From Prinsepia uniflora (lineage: Eukaryota; Streptophyta; Magnoliopsida; Rosales; Rosaceae): a DNA stretch of 64,000 bases. A program made the position numbers and the translations under genes. The notes beneath the pieces are model-generated. The model ran no database searches and was not told the DNA's origin. It saw only the letters and a list, made by a program, of their open reading frames with translations. This document shows, one piece after another, positions 36,917 through 50,295 of this stretch. Position 1 is the stretch's first letter; every line of letters begins with the position of its first letter. The stretch lies in NCBI GenBank assembly GCA_032719365.1, contig CM064871.1:38103566-38167565 (forward strand), in the 5' to 3' direction.

Positions 36917-39900
36917 GACAGGACCCACCCCGATTATCGCCTCGATAATCAGGAAGCATCCTGCTCCCGTCTGACAATCGAATCCAAAAGACCGGAAAAC
37001 TAATTAATATTACAACACACCCATTGTCAGACCAGGGAGATTAAACAAATACATCCTACTGGACGTCAAGTCCACAGTTTCACAGAGCATAATATTACAA
37101 AACAGGTTAAAGAACAAATCCTACTCTGTGAACTAACTACTCCGCAACGGAAAACTTTATGCCTCCGCCTCAGCCTCGGCGCTTGCCCCCACGCTTGTAC
37201 CACGACCTGGAGGGAATTTAAAACAACAAAGTGTGAGTGGACCGCAACATAAGTTTTACAGAAAGCAGTTTTTCCGAAATCGGGTTCGCCCTCCAGATTT
37301 GCAACACGCATGCATAATCGAATATTCAGAAATCACGTATTAAACCTTTGAAAAACTCTTTTTCCGGAAACACATGAAAAACGTTACAGAAAATCGTCAT
37401 AACTCATGTAAAACCATTTAATATTACCAGATTCCAGAAACTGTCATTTTGAAACATCAATTGCACAAATCAAGTAAAAAGTGTATCAATAATCACAGTT
37501 AAGCCGTTGGATCCATCCGAGTCTTTAAACTCAAAATTAGGCCTTCCCGGGATATCAACGAGTCTTTAAACTCAAAACATGATTAGTAGGCCTCGGGGGT
37601 ATCACAATCATCGAGTCTTTAAACTCACGAGTCTTTAAACTCAATCTGGGTCCTTAAACCCAATTTTCGGGCCCGCCCCCGTCATCAACAAACCGGGTCT
37701 TTAAACCCAAAACCAGATCCAACAATCAATCGGGTCTTTAAACCCAAAATCGTTTTTAAAACACAATAAACCATGATTCATCACAAACCGTTTTCCAACA
37801 TCATTCCAAAATCGTATCACATCGTAGTAGGACTTATGTCCGAATTCACATGCAAATTCCAACACATGCAATTTCCGAAAATCACTTCACAATTATGATC
37901 AAAACATCATAAATCCGTAACATGCATAATCATATCCAGATACTTCATCAAAATCGTCACGCATGCATAAGCGAAAACTGTAACCTCGAAATGCGTGAAA
38001 TACGATAAATATCTCGAAAAGTGTGAAAACACGCAAAACCGATATATCATATCACCATCGTAAAATCATATGTAAACCATAAGATAAACAAGAAAAATAG
38101 TCATGCATGCCCAATTTAGAAATCAAAAAGTCCACTCACAGTCTTAGGACGCGTCAATCGCGTCCCGCGCGCTCCTTCGTAGCTTCGGAAGTGTCCGGGC
38201 CTGTAAAAACGTACAAGAAGGGTTACAAACATCCTCAAATAGCTCGTATGATTTTTCCCTAATTTCCCGGATTTTTCGGCGAAATAAACCTTAAGGACCT
38301 AAACTTCCGAGCTCCCGAAATTATCCCGAAGACTCCCGAACAACTCGAACTCTAAAGCTAAAATGTTAATTAGACTGAAAGGAACAATTTCCATGTTGAC
38401 CGTGATAGGAGATGACATCGCACGCGCCGTCACGCGCCGCCCAAAGTGGCTGCGCGTGAAGGTCACGCGCCAAGCTACAATGTCATCGTTCTTACCCGGA
38501 TAGACTGATAAACGGGTCTGTCACCCGCGACACAACCCGACCAGTTCAAGCCCAATTCTCAACCAATTCTTCCCATTTTCAATCCTATTATCTTCTCTAA
38601 CCTATTAATTTCAAGTCTGTACTAATGATTAACCTCGACTGTCCCTAAATCGGTTCAACCCAGACTTGAACAGACGAACGGGACGTCACCTATAACTCAC
38701 CCAAACTAACTCCATTCTCTAATTAATTTCACCAGTAGATTAACGGAACTTAGACAAACACAATGGTACAATCTATTGGACTCGCCGTTACCTGGAAGTC
38801 GTCGTCCTCAAGCTCGAAAATTCTCAGAACCAGGGAACTCCGTTCTTGGCCAATTCGTGAGTGTCGTCCCTCGAAATCGACGTGGTTGGTTTCCTTTTGC
38901 TCCCAGAAGACTAGAATGACCCTTGGTATCGATCAACAAGCCTCAGAAATCGAATTCAATTTTTCCCTCCAACTGGTTCATCTCTGCACCGCGACTCAAG
39001 TTCCTGGGCGAAACGGGCTCCAACCCCTTCAGTTCTTGCACCGTAGTGATTATTTCACTCCCAGAAGTCTCACAGTGTGTTTTGATTGATCCCTCGACCC
39101 TTAGAAATTGAACTCTGCGATTTCCCCCCAAAAACCCGAAAATGTTTTCTCACGGTTCCTCTCACAGTTCCTCACCACTCAGCTCCCAAACTGAACCAAA
39201 ATGACCCAACTGCGTCCTCTCCTCACTCCCTTACTCTGTCGATCAATTCAAACGGCCAGCAACCCGTGGGAGACCAACTGAGGTTTTCTGAAAATGTCTC
39301 CCACGCACACAGAAACCATGGCCAATTCATACTCTCCCATGCCCTGAACTCTGTCCAACCGTGCACCTGAGCCACTCCACCCTGCTTCCACTACCTCAAA
39401 CAACTTAAACAATGCCCTGAACCTTCCACTAAGCCTTAAACAATTGAACGCACAAGACACCACGGCCGCTGCTCTGTTTCCACGGTGGTGAACAGTACCC
39501 CCGTGCGAAAATTACCAAAATGCCCTCCACATCCGTGACCCGTAACTCGGTCATCCGATGTCCGTTTCGCGCATGCCGCCTGTCGTTGTACTCAGGGCGT
39601 CGAGACGAACATAACGGTCTTCGAGTCAAATGAATATCAGTTGTCAAACAAAAAGTCAACTTTTCCCCTTAATAACGTCCAATTACGATAATGCCCCTGA
39701 ACTTCTGAACATCATAACTTTCACCGTGTTCGTCCGAATCGAACGTGCCACCTGTCTATGAACTCGTGACGTCCCGAACTACGTCACGGTCATCGCTCAA
39801 CGTCCGTTCGACCTCCCAATCAAAAAGTCAACAAATTGACCACACAAATCACGGGGGTAAAACGTCATTTTATTCAATATTTTATAATATTACACTTCCA

Positions 39901-39919
39901 GAACGTCCGGGGCGTTACA
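36917..39919 (-). mobile_element. 5' LTR of chromovirus
   Basis: 3,003 bp, closely matching 29406-32431. On the minus strand it begins TGTAACGCCCCGG and ends GGGTCCTGTCA. The unit array is at about 37517-37747 and GTCCACTCACAG near 38130. Transcription of the element would start in this copy; I could not place a TATA box with confidence. Confidence 0.95.
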
Positions 39920-40150
39920 TAGCCAACAAAGGACTCCAAAAACTTGATAGAAGATTTATCAACCAAGATGAGTAGGTTTAAGATCTCTAAGTTCGAAGCC
40001 TTATAAATATGGAAAGGCATAATGTTAATTGAAGCTCCCATATCACATAAACGATGTTCAAAACGTTTAGATTGAATGACACAAGGAAGTGAAGGGGCCC
40101 TGAGATCTTGACTTTCGAGGGCATGGAAACAAGGGCTGCCTTGCAAGCTT
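39920..40150 (-). pseudogene. Athila-like protease N-terminal fragment
   Basis: Contains the aspartic protease site CDMGASINIMP (D-x-G-A-S) at about 40050-40080. It continues to the chromovirus insertion at 39919, and the rest resumes at 29405. The stretch 39936-39968 is identical over 33 bp to the LTR/PBS junction at 42245-42277 (see findings). The frame overlaps that of the upstream gag remnant, so a frameshift lies between them. Confidence 0.75.
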
Positions 40151-42154
40151 GGGGAAGGTCCACGACATTTAGGGCTTCAAATCCTCTTTTTCCAGCAACT
40201 AGATCCTTGATAAGCTTGGTAAAGATGGGCATGTACTCCAGGATTTTGGAAAAGGGAAGTGTGATTTGAAGTTTCTGCAGCATCTTGATGATCTCGTCCT
40301 CAAATGCTTCCTTGTTTTTGTTTTGATTTTGAAACCTGCGAGGGAATGGATATGAGACATTATTAGATAACTCAAAATACAGCTTACTAGATATTTTATT
40401 GGAATTAGAAGGAGTTTTAGGGTTAGAATGTCCAGTATGTTGCTGGGGTATTTCAGGGATAGCCGAAATGGATGCATCATGTTCCAATGCTTTGTCTTTC
40501 GAGTTCAAGGGCTGATGTTGGGTGCTTGGGCCTTGGGTTCCAGGGACTTTAACCTATGGTTCTTCATCTTGAAAGTGAGCTGGAGGTGGTGCCACGTGGG
40601 TGGGCTCATCCGAGCCAAAGAGGGGAAAGATTGCATGCCATAGGGTGCTGGAATTTCCTGATGGTTCCAGCACTGAGTACTCGGGTAGCTTACTGGATTT
40701 TGAGTGTATGGCTGTGCTTTTATTGCAGCAGGGACTTGGGGTCTTAAAGTATGATTCCTTGGGGTGTACTCTTGGCTAGGAAGTTCAGTGCCATTCCGGA
40801 GGGTGATGGAATTCGTTGTTGGTCCATGGGGACCCTTCAGATTCACTATAACATGACTAGGGAACTTACCAGGCTCTCTTTGGTTGAGTTGATTGGAAAT
40901 TTGCCCAAGTTGCATCTCCAAGTTAGTAATGGCATGTTTAGTCTCATTCATGAAGGCATTGGTTGCTGCTTTTTGAGTCCGAGATTCATTCATGAAGGCA
41001 TTAGTGTGTTGTACCATAGTTGCAAGTGCATCCTCCCATGACTTACCGATTAAACCTTGAGTTGAGGATGTACCTTGGGGCTGCATAGAAGGGGCTGCAA
41101 CGTGAGGTTGCTAGAACCCAGGGGGTGGCAAGGGGTTAGCCACAGATTGGTTGTTGTTCCACCTGAAATTCGGATGGTTCTTCCATCCTAGATTGTAAGA
41201 GTTCGAAAAAGGATCATTCCGGGGCCTTGAAGCATTGTACCCGCCAACATAGGTGGCTTCACCCACTTGTGTGCACTCATCTGAAGAGTGTCCTTGGACT
41301 GAACACACCTCACAAACCAGGGTATTCTTAACCTTATCCCTGCACAATTTCTTTACCAAAGCCGTGACTTCAGCAATGGATCCATCTTTATTCCTAGTCT
41401 CGGCCATGGACCTAGATGAGTGGCCTCGGTAACTAAATTATTCCTAGTCCGTACCATCTAAGATACCTTGAGATAGGGAATTCACCATAGTACGATCCCC
41501 ATAACTAAGACCTCCATAAAACCACATCATGAGGTGATGATCCTCAATGTTGTGATGGGGACAAGCACGAAGCATCTCATTAAACCTTTCCCAATACTCA
41601 TAAAAGGCTTCATCTTAGAGCTATCTAGGGTTCATAATCTTAGCCTTAAACTCATTAGTTTTCTCAGTGGGGTAGTATTGGGTGAGGAATAAAGTAGACA
41701 ATTATGTCCATGTATGAATAGAGGTGGGTGCAAGTGAATGAAACCAAGCTTTAGCCCTATCCTTAAATGAAAAGTTAAACAACCTCAACCTAATTTCATT
41801 CTCAGTCATCCCATTGATACGAAGAGTAGAACAAACCTGGAGAAAGTCCTGGATATGAAGGTGAGGGTCTGCTCCAAAAAGTCCATCAAACATAGGCAAC
41901 ATGTGAATGGTCCCAGACTTAAGCTCAAAGTTCTCAACGATGCTTGCAGGAAAGAAAATGGGGAAGAGATCTTCGAGCACATGAGGGGCTGCAAACTCCC
42001 GAAGGAGCCTAGGGGCAGGAGGAGGGACAAGATCACGTTCTTGTGGGTTATCCATGGCACGAGGGCTTGGTGGAGGGCTTCCGTGAATTGAAAAGTTCCG
42101 GGAGGAACAAGTAGGGTCGTGAGTTGTTCCCTCCACTGAGGAGTTGCGTGACAT
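39987..42154 (-). pseudogene. gag: Athila-like Gag remnant
   Basis: The minus-strand Gag begins at 42154 (MSRNSSVEG). The N-terminal gag domain has ENFELKSGTIHML, INGMTENEIRLRLFNFS and DRAKAWFHSLAP. The frame breaks at 41702 (TAG). A zinc-knuckle piece lies at 41407-41111 with CEVCSVQGHSSDEC (CX2CX4HX4C). Next comes a segment (41086-40505) with ITNLEMQLGQISNQL, then a C-terminal piece (40508-39987) with FEDEIIKMLQKLQITLPFSK. These blocks match Athila Gag order. At least four frame breaks make it non-functional. Confidence 0.85.
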
Positions 42155-42228
42155 GAACTAGTACCTGAAAAACAAATAAACCAACCAAGTTAAATAATTC
42201 CAAACTATATGGACACCGTTAAGGGACA

Positions 42229-42247
42229 AGTCCCGAAAACAGCGCCA
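42229..42247 (-). other. PBS of Athila-like element
   Basis: The minus strand reads TGGCGCTGTTTTCGGGACT, matching the TGGCGCCGTTGYCGGGGA type site common in Athila/Tat elements, with a few changes. Confidence 0.8.
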
Positions 42248-42253
42248 AAAACT

Positions 42254-44412
42254 TGATAGAAGATTTATCAACCAAGAAATTATGAATGATAACTCCTAAT
42301 GTAATACTTTGCAAGTGCACAAAATCGTATGACGAGTATAGTAGGTTTGCAAAGGTCGATCCCTCGAGGACTTGTTCAACGTGAATCCACATAGTTTGGA
42401 ATGAAACAACTTGAGAAAAAGTACAAAAACGTTGGGGGGTTTTGAGTGATGATTAGAACGAAATTGAATGATGAAAACAAGTGCAAAATGATGAAAACTT
42501 GATTTGAGAGTTGATTGGATGATTAGGACGAATTAGGACATGTTATCCACCTTTACCAATTAAAGTTATCATTAGATTTTGTTGATTAGATTAATTATGC
42601 TTGTATCTAAATTAAGTGCCCATACAAGGGTCCGGCTAAGGCTCACCCCACACATTTATCTTCTCTTAGATTGCATGTTTAAGCGTGATGTACCCTCCCT
42701 TAAACAACTATTATCGATGGTGTGTGATAATGCATGAACCATGAAGAAGATTTAATGGCACTACACTATCCCTAGTAAAGTGATGTGCAATCCTAAGGAG
42801 TCATGAGTTTAGATTACGAATAAGATCCCCCCTTTTAAACGTGATGGTACAAATTGCAGGGTGAACACAAACATCGAGGTGATCCGTCAAGCAATTACAT
42901 CGAAAATTATACGCAAATAAGGTGATCAAACTTACAAGCATATATTGAGTTCATGAAGCATAGTAATCCAAAAAATCTAGGCATACATAACAACCATAAT
43001 CAACAGCCAAAAATCTAATTATAAACTAACATGACTAGGGCTTCAAACAGCCCTACTCCTAAAGGAAACTACTCATGCATAACTAAGTTAACAAACACCA
43101 TAATTGAATGCATATAAACTTAAAGAGATTAGGGATTGAGAAACACAAATACTAAGATGAATGATGCGTGAGAAAAGTGGCACAAACACTTCTTCTTCTC
43201 CCAAGCTTCACGTCACAAAGAAGATGCAAGACTTGAATCCAAAAGCATGAACAATACGTAAATTGCGGCTACATTGTGCATAAACTTTAAGTAGAATGTT
43301 TTGCAGAGTTTTGGGATCTGAGGAGATAAATTGGACGTCCAAAAAAATGAGAAAACAACTATTTATATCCCCTAACATCTGCCCTAGCATCTCCCTAAAA
43401 GAAAGGGGAAAATGAAACCCAAACAAGGAAGGAAACCAATTGTAGCCATCAAATATCCTTTTCCGCATTCTTGATCCTCCTTCAATAAGGAGTCTTATTT
43501 TCTTTCTTGTTTCCACTTCTTGACTTTATCTTTTGACTAGGAATTCAATTAATTATATTCCAAATCAGATCACAAAGCCCTAAAATAAAGGAAAGGGGAT
43601 ATGACTGCGGTTAAGGGTAAATTAACCCTAGCCATGTTCTTGATAGTTTATTGGCCTCCAAGAAACTTCATTTCCCTTGTTTCTTGCAATCTTTAATTTC
43701 AGATCTGATTAGGAAATCTTTAGTTCTTCATATCCAAGTCAATCCATGTAATTCCTCATTGAAAAGGGAAGGCAAATTCGTCCAAAGGACAGCTGCCCCA
43801 AATCCCTAAAAAGTAGGAACTTGATAAGGCAAGAAATCCTAGTTTCTTGGGTTCCAAAGAATGGATAGGAACCCTTCTTTTAATGGATCTGTTGGCCAAC
43901 TTTCCCAGCTGGATTGCAGGGCATAATATCTAAAATAGCCCACTTAATCTAGGCATGCAAGACTGGCAAGGCTGGTCCACAAAGTCACACACACACTCCT
44001 TGTAGGATTAGGAGTCCCTCTCGGCCAAGAAAGGCAAGAACCCCTTTTCTTGGTCAATCTTGATTGTCTTGAAATGTGATATCACCTCATTGGAACCCCT
44101 GGAGATTATATGAGCTGCTGATCACATCCAATACATTGAAAAATGGCAATTCAAAGGCAAAACCCGAGAGGCCCTCAACTGGGATTTCAGTTAGGGACCT
44201 TAACTTCATTTTAGTGCTATTCCTTCATTTTGGCTCGGATTTCCTCCATTGTTTTTGCATTCTCTTCAGAATTGACTTAACTTTCATAATCTACACATGT
44301 CTCACAAAATGGATCATTTTCTCCTATTTTTGTACAATTATAATCAAAAGACAAGTAAATGGGATAAGAAATATCATTGAAATCATGCTCAATTCATGTC
44401 TTATCACCAACA
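42254..44412 (-). mobile_element. 5' LTR of Athila-like element
   Basis: About 2.16 kb, AT-rich and unlike the TGTAAC-type LTRs. The PBS side ends ...CTATCA at 42254, six bases from the PBS. The far end is placed at 44412 (minus strand TGTTGGTGATAAG) because sequence beyond about 44430 matches the LARD internal domain. The far boundary is uncertain by about 20 bp. Confidence 0.6.
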
Positions 44413-44994
44413 ACTAACTCCTGTACACATATACTCTAACCCATTAATCACCATTAGGGTTAACCTTCCTAGATTATCCATCATGCCTTAGGGTTCCACA
44501 ACCACATCCTAGGATTCCTCTAAACTCAACTGCCTTGTGCGGTGAAATCCACAACCTGACCGATCTCGCGGTCCTGACATCGTATGGACGTCAATCCAAT
44601 CCTACCCTCAACTCAACTAGGGTTCCTCGAACCCGACTGCTCCTCACAACACAATTCACAACTCAAATTGACCTATTATCCAATGGTCACAATTCCATAC
44701 TATCGTCATAACTGATCCTACAACATCGTGAAAGACGATCCCGACCTAACCGTCCTATGGTCAAAACTCTAAAGCACTATTACGTCCATCCCTCTGTAGG
44801 GTCCCACACTGCGAAACCACGACAGAACCATGATATACTCAGGCATCAAATGCCGAACGAACTATCCACGATTCAAACCTACAAACTATCATACCAGCAT
44901 CCTAACTATCAGGTTGATAACGAACTGCAGCCCATAGAGACATCACATCCTCTACCTACGCGCACCACAAGAGAAAACCTGCTCTGATACAACT
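44413..44994 (-). other. Internal remnant of a minus-strand LARD
   Basis: On the minus strand, a degenerate PBS (TGTATCAGAGC near 44981-44991) follows the LTR end. About 560 bp then match the start of the plus LARD internal domain: CAGTGTGGGACCCTAC, ATGTTGTAGGATCAG and the ACCGCGAGATCGGTC region. The remainder is replaced by the Athila-like LTR. No coding sequence is seen. Confidence 0.75.
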
Positions 44995-47900
44995 TATCAA
45001 GACCCATCCCAATCCCCCCAGGATTAACACAGGATGTGTCATGATCCCGTCTGACACGAAGTGTCAGACAAGGGATAATTCAAACCTTCAGCCCCATCAG
45101 CTTCCATAGCGCGCCAGGATCCGGTGGAGGAGTGTGATGTCTCGGTCTCTGCTATAGTTCGCATCCGTGATCAACCTGAAGGGAATTAAAAACCAGAAAA
45201 GGTTGTGAGTGGATGGAAATCAATAAGTTCATACAAACACATTTCATAAAGATATTTACGCCCTTCACTAAAAAGCATGCATGCATACGAAAACCATTTA
45301 TCGAATCATATATTCAAATAACCATTATTAGGGTGTCAGCCCCAAGTTCTGTAAATTCAAGTCATACGAGCCCCTACCCAAAACCATTTACCCAAATCCA
45401 TAATTCATTTCAACCATATGTGGGAACTCAACCCAAACCGTAAATCCGAGTATATGGGTCATTGCCCAAATCCATTTTCTATTCACAAATACAATTTCAC
45501 AAATCCAAGAAATCATGTTTACCATATATATATATATATATCATATAACCAGTCCTGTCACGGTTTCCAAAGCTACGTGCGTGCTACCCGAGGTCTCAAA
45601 TCCCAAGTGTCCCCAAGGTCCACCCAGGTCAATATCCGCAAATCAATGACCCTCCTTAGGGGTTATAATTCATATATGCCTTCCTACTATTAAGGTACCC
45701 CACGGGGGCAACTCCACTTAGTTAATGCTCCGTGACTACTCTCGGGTCCACCCAGGCCAACGACCCTCCCCGGAGGAGACAATCCATAAATAAAAGATGG
45801 TATATGAAAAATCATTTCGAAATCATTCTCAAAACCTTTCAAACCTTTCAAAGGATCCATGCCCGGTCCCCATAAACTGTCATGAAACTAGAAATCAATT
45901 TAGGGTCTTCAAACCCGAAATCACCTTTATAAACTATAAATGGGACTCATGCCTGATATCATAACCAATTGGGCCACAAGCCCGATCATGTAAACCGACT
46001 AGGCCTCAAGCCCGATTTCGTAAACCAACTGGGACTCAAGCCCGATTTCGTAAACCAACTAGTCCTCCAGCCCAATCCCTTATTACATCAAATGGACTCC
46101 AAATCCGAGAGTTCGTAAATCAAATGGGTCTCAAATCCGATTCCATATTTTCAACTCCGAAGTGAATTCACGAACCAATTGGGCCTCTAGCCCGGTAACG
46201 TAACTAAATGGACTTCAAGTCCAGAGGTTTCCAAAACAAATGGGTCTCGTACCCGAGCTTACCTTTTCAAATCCAAAACCATTTCATTAAGACATTACCG
46301 AAACCATAAGCACGTATTACCACAACGTAAAACTATAAACCTCGATATAGGTGCAAATACGTAAATCACCTCAAAATACGTGTAATGATGTAAATCACCA
46401 ATCCATAATCATCATGATAGAAATCAATTCATAAAACATAAAAAAACATTTATGCATGCACCTCTAGATCATATCACTGCCGCGACCACCTCTAGATCAG
46501 GGTGCACACATCACCGATCACTCTCCTATACCGTCAACACTCCGAAGTTGAGCCTCCAGTGGCTGCTCGACAACGGGACGTGCATCATGACCTCTTCTGA
46601 GGGAACACATCCCCAGTCCGGAGGCGAGCGTCATGTCGTCTGTCACCGTGGACACAGCATTCGTTGCGACTATGGCTGAGAACTGTTCGTCATCAATAGG
46701 GCCATATGCCCGAGTCAAAACCAAAACCAAAAGGGTCTCATGCTCAGTTTTACCTTTTCGAAACCATTTCATTAAAACCGATATCACAAACGCGTATAAG
46801 TACGTATAAAACTGAAACCTCGAAATACATGTAAATACGTAAACACACACAAATGCACTCATGGCATCACCAAACATGTTCTAAAACACTTGTAAAACAT
46901 TTGTGCATGCATCAAATTAGAAAGAAAGGTCCACTCACAGACCGTCCGAGCTACCACCTCGATATTGTAACGACCCTTCTCGGATTTCGGGATTAGATTA
47001 GTGATTAATGACAAATTAGTGAAGTTAATCGGTGATTAGTTGGGTGATTTCGGACGGACGGTGCGAAATGACGGTTTTGCCCCTAGAATAGTAAAAAGGT
47101 TGACTTCACTAGTTCGGGACGTCACGAGTTGATAGACAGGTGACACGTTCGATTCCGACATTCGAAGAAAAAGTTATGATGTTTGGAAGTTCGAGGGTAT
47201 TTTGGTAAATCAGTTAAAAAGGAGCAAACTGTTGACTTTTCATCCCACATGGATTTTTCACATAATTTGAGGATCGTTAGGTAGGTCTCGATTCCCTGAG
47301 TACAATGACAGGTGGTACGTTGTCTATGGACTTCAGACGATTCAGTTACGAGGCTAATTACGTGAGGGACAAAATGGTAATTTGTCATTTGGGGGCATTT
47401 TGGTCATTTGGTTGCATTGGATCTGTGCACATTTAGATTTGGAAATGTGGCTGCCTAGGGATGGTTTCCCACCAGATTTGGGACACTTGTCCCCTGTTGG
47501 AAGGCTGTTGAAGGTCCCTCAACCGCCTCAAATTGTTTTAAATGTGTTTGTGCACTATATTTGGAAGGGAAAAATAGGAAACAGGGGTTGGGTGTGATCG
47601 TGAGGAATCAACCCCAGATAGCCCCTCAAACCTTGTACTTTGGCAGTGATGTGTGAAGAAAATTGTGAGGATGGAAGGAAAGGAATGTGGTGGTGCTGCC
47701 ACGGGGACCGTCGTGGACGGTGGACATGGAAATCGTGAAAAACAGAGGAACCGTGAACCAACCCAGTCAAACTCCTTCAATCCTCATCTTGCGGCCATGA
47801 AGTGTGAAGGTAGATTGGATAAGGAGCTGAGACGACACTGGTGGCGACCACGGCAAGGTTCGACGATGAAGGTAATGTTGAAAACCCGTGGATGTGTTGT

Positions 47901-49660
47901 TTAATTTAATAATGGAAAATCACGTGTTGATGATGGTTATTTAAATTGATTAAACGGATGACATTCCTAAAGTTCCTTGGAGTCGTTTAGAATCAGAATC
48001 ACGGCATGAGATGGACGGTAAGGTAAAAAACCAGTAAGAGATCAATTTGAATTCGATTATGGTAAGTTGACCTCTGTGGACTGATAATTGTGTTGGTTGA
48101 TTGGAAGTTGTTTCTAGGGGTTCCAGGAAAGATTAAGGATCGAAAACAGAGAAGAAAGGTGGCTGGAACCATGGAAGCACGATGGAGGAAAGTTGGTGTT
48201 TGAAGGTGGATCAGACAGGTATTATTCAGGCCCTAATTTCATGCTTTAAGGTTATAGATTGATAGGAAATCATGTAAGGAAGCTATAGGACTTCAAATGG
48301 GAGGAATTGGAGTTGAATTGGACAAATTAGGACATTGAACAGCCCTTGTCGGTTCGAACCGGTTTAGACCGGGCTGGACTGAGGTTGAAGATGAACAGTA
48401 GCTTGGCGCTTGAGGCCCACGCGCAGCCCCTTTGAAATGATGTAATCGATGTAACGAACATTTTGGCATTGGTTTCGAGTCGATCAGACATCGTCTTGAT
48501 ATGTTTCGGGATGTCCGAAGGTTTTAGGGTTCGTTTAAAAATAGTTAAAAATTTGGGAAAATTACGGGGCTTTAGTAGATGCATTATGAAGTAGTTAGTA
48601 GACCTTATTATGGGATTTGGACAGGTTCGGGAAAGCCGGTGATAGTGGATTAGCCCGAAAGTGGAATTACATGCATATCGAGGCAATGATGCTAATGGTC
48701 TGTGAGTGGACTTTGCTTTCTAACTTATGATGCATGCATAAATGTTTTATATGTTTTCTACTTGTGATTTCTATGTTGTGATATGATATTGAGGATTTAC
48801 GTTTTTGCACGTATTTCTAGATATTTACGTGATTGCACGCTTTACGAGATTATGGTTTTATGCTATGATTTAATAATGGTTCCGAGACTATGAATTGGGA
48901 TTTGAAATATGATTTATATTTAAATGATTTATAATGGATTTTGGAAAAGTGATTTCGGCTTGAAGCCCTGTTCATAAAACTGATTTCGATAAATGATATT
49001 TCGGGTTTTAGAATCGGATTTCGGAAATACGATTCGAGATTCGGATTTGGAGATGGATTCTGGATTTGGATTCGGAATGATGATTTCGGATTCGGCTTGG
49101 GATTCAAAATGGTGATTTCGAATTCGGATTGGACATTGTAACGACCCGTCCCAAATTCCATGATTAGATTAGTGACTAATCACGATTAGTGAGGTTAATC
49201 GGTGATTAGTTAGGTTAAATCGGACGAACGATGCGGAATGACCGTTTTGCCACTAATGGTGGCAAAACGTTGACTTTTCAATCGGGCGGTCAAATGGACT
49301 TTGACCGATGACCGTGACGTAGTTCGTGACGTCACGAGTTCATAGACAGGTGGCACGTTCAATTCTGACGTTCGTAGAAGAAGTTATGACGTTCGGAAGC
49401 CCAAGGGCATTTTGGTAATTTGGGTGAATAGGAGGTCAAAAGTTGACTTTTTGACCAGGAGGTCCGATGGCCGAGGGCCGAAGACCGTTATGTAAATAAG
49501 GACGATACGAATCCGTAGACAGGCGGCACGTTGAATTCGGACGTTCGACGGCGAAGTTACGGTTCACGGAAGTTCCCAATTACTATTCACGACGGCACGT
49601 TTTACGAAACAAAAAGTGCAGTTTGTCTTTAGTGGGACCAGTTGCTTTTTAGCAACCAAT

Positions 49661-49686
49661 GGATGAGTGACAAGTGTCACTCATCC
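49661..49686. repeat. Conserved near-perfect palindrome in U3
   Basis: Arms GGATGAGTGACA and TGTCACTCATCC with a 2-bp centre. It is also at 10002-10027, 22944-22969 and 55496-55521 (one change), with degenerate or inverted copies near 600, 5292, 9475 and 53487. It sits at the same place in each LTR. Confidence 0.85.
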
Positions 49687-50295
49687 ACTGGACAACACAT
49701 TACATACATGCACTTCACCGTGCATTTTCATTTTCTTCGTTCAAACACAACCCACCCGATCTCACCATTTTCTCTCATTCCCGTGCAACCCAAACCCAGC
49801 CAACCATCACCCATGACCAGGCAGAGGACCAGGGAGATTGAGGGAGCCGAGGTGGCCGGCTTGGAGGCCTGAACCGCCGCCCACGGGGCGAGAGGAGGAG
49901 AAACCCGAACGGGTACCCGGTTAGCCCATTTTGATCCATTTTTCCATTTTCGTTGTTATGGTTAGTTTTTAATGGTTTTAATGAGTCCATTAGGTTGCTA
50001 GGGACATTTTAGGAAGGTTTTGGTGGTGGTTGACGGCCGAGAAGCCGTGTAGACTGATCGAGAAAAATTGAACCGTGAGGTTCAAATTGGACCGGTCGGA
50101 TTTCGTAGGTTTTAGGTTGTTTAGTTAATTAGGATTGATAGGAAATGAAGAAATAGGAATTTAGGAGTTGGAATGGAAGCAAACGGACCAAAAATGAGGG
50201 AGAAGGAGACCTGGACCGGTTACGCCGGTCCAAGTTGCAGGAAAAACCAGACCGGACCGGTTCGGACCGGTCTGACCGATGTAGGGGATGACTGA

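Larger units (their letters stand above)
29406..39919 (-). mobile_element. Tekay/Del-like Ty3 chromovirus, structurally complete, coding broken
   Basis: 10.5 kb with LTRs 29406-32431 and 36917-39919, PBS, gag-pol and PPT in minus orientation, inserted into the Athila-like protease region. Domain order Gag, protease, RT, RNase H, integrase, chromodomain remnant and ~3-kb LTRs fit the Tekay/Del lineage. The LTRs differ by roughly 2% by eye. Gag-pol is one frame interrupted by three stops, one frameshift and one deletion. Confidence 0.95.
28229..44412 (-). mobile_element. Athila-like Ty3 retrotransposon, 5' half, split by chromovirus
   Basis: Minus-strand order is LTR (44412-42254), PBS, gag (from 42154), protease, [chromovirus insertion 39919-29406], then the start of RT, ending at 28229 against LTR G. 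RNase H, integrase and the 3' LTR are missing. Gag and RT blocks match the Athila/Tat (OTA) branch of plant Ty3 elements. Target duplication of the chromovirus is TAGCT/TAGCC (29401-29405 and 39920-39924). Confidence 0.85.

Noticed and set aside
43200..44417. Host gene in the AT-rich 42.3-44.4 kb segment
   Set aside because: The TGGCGC-type PBS at its edge and adjacent gag show it is an LTR; the frames are short and lack domains.
46452..46877. Opposed 75- and 119-residue frames in LTR A
   Set aside because: LTR sequence matching 17900-18100 in inverted form; no protein similarity.
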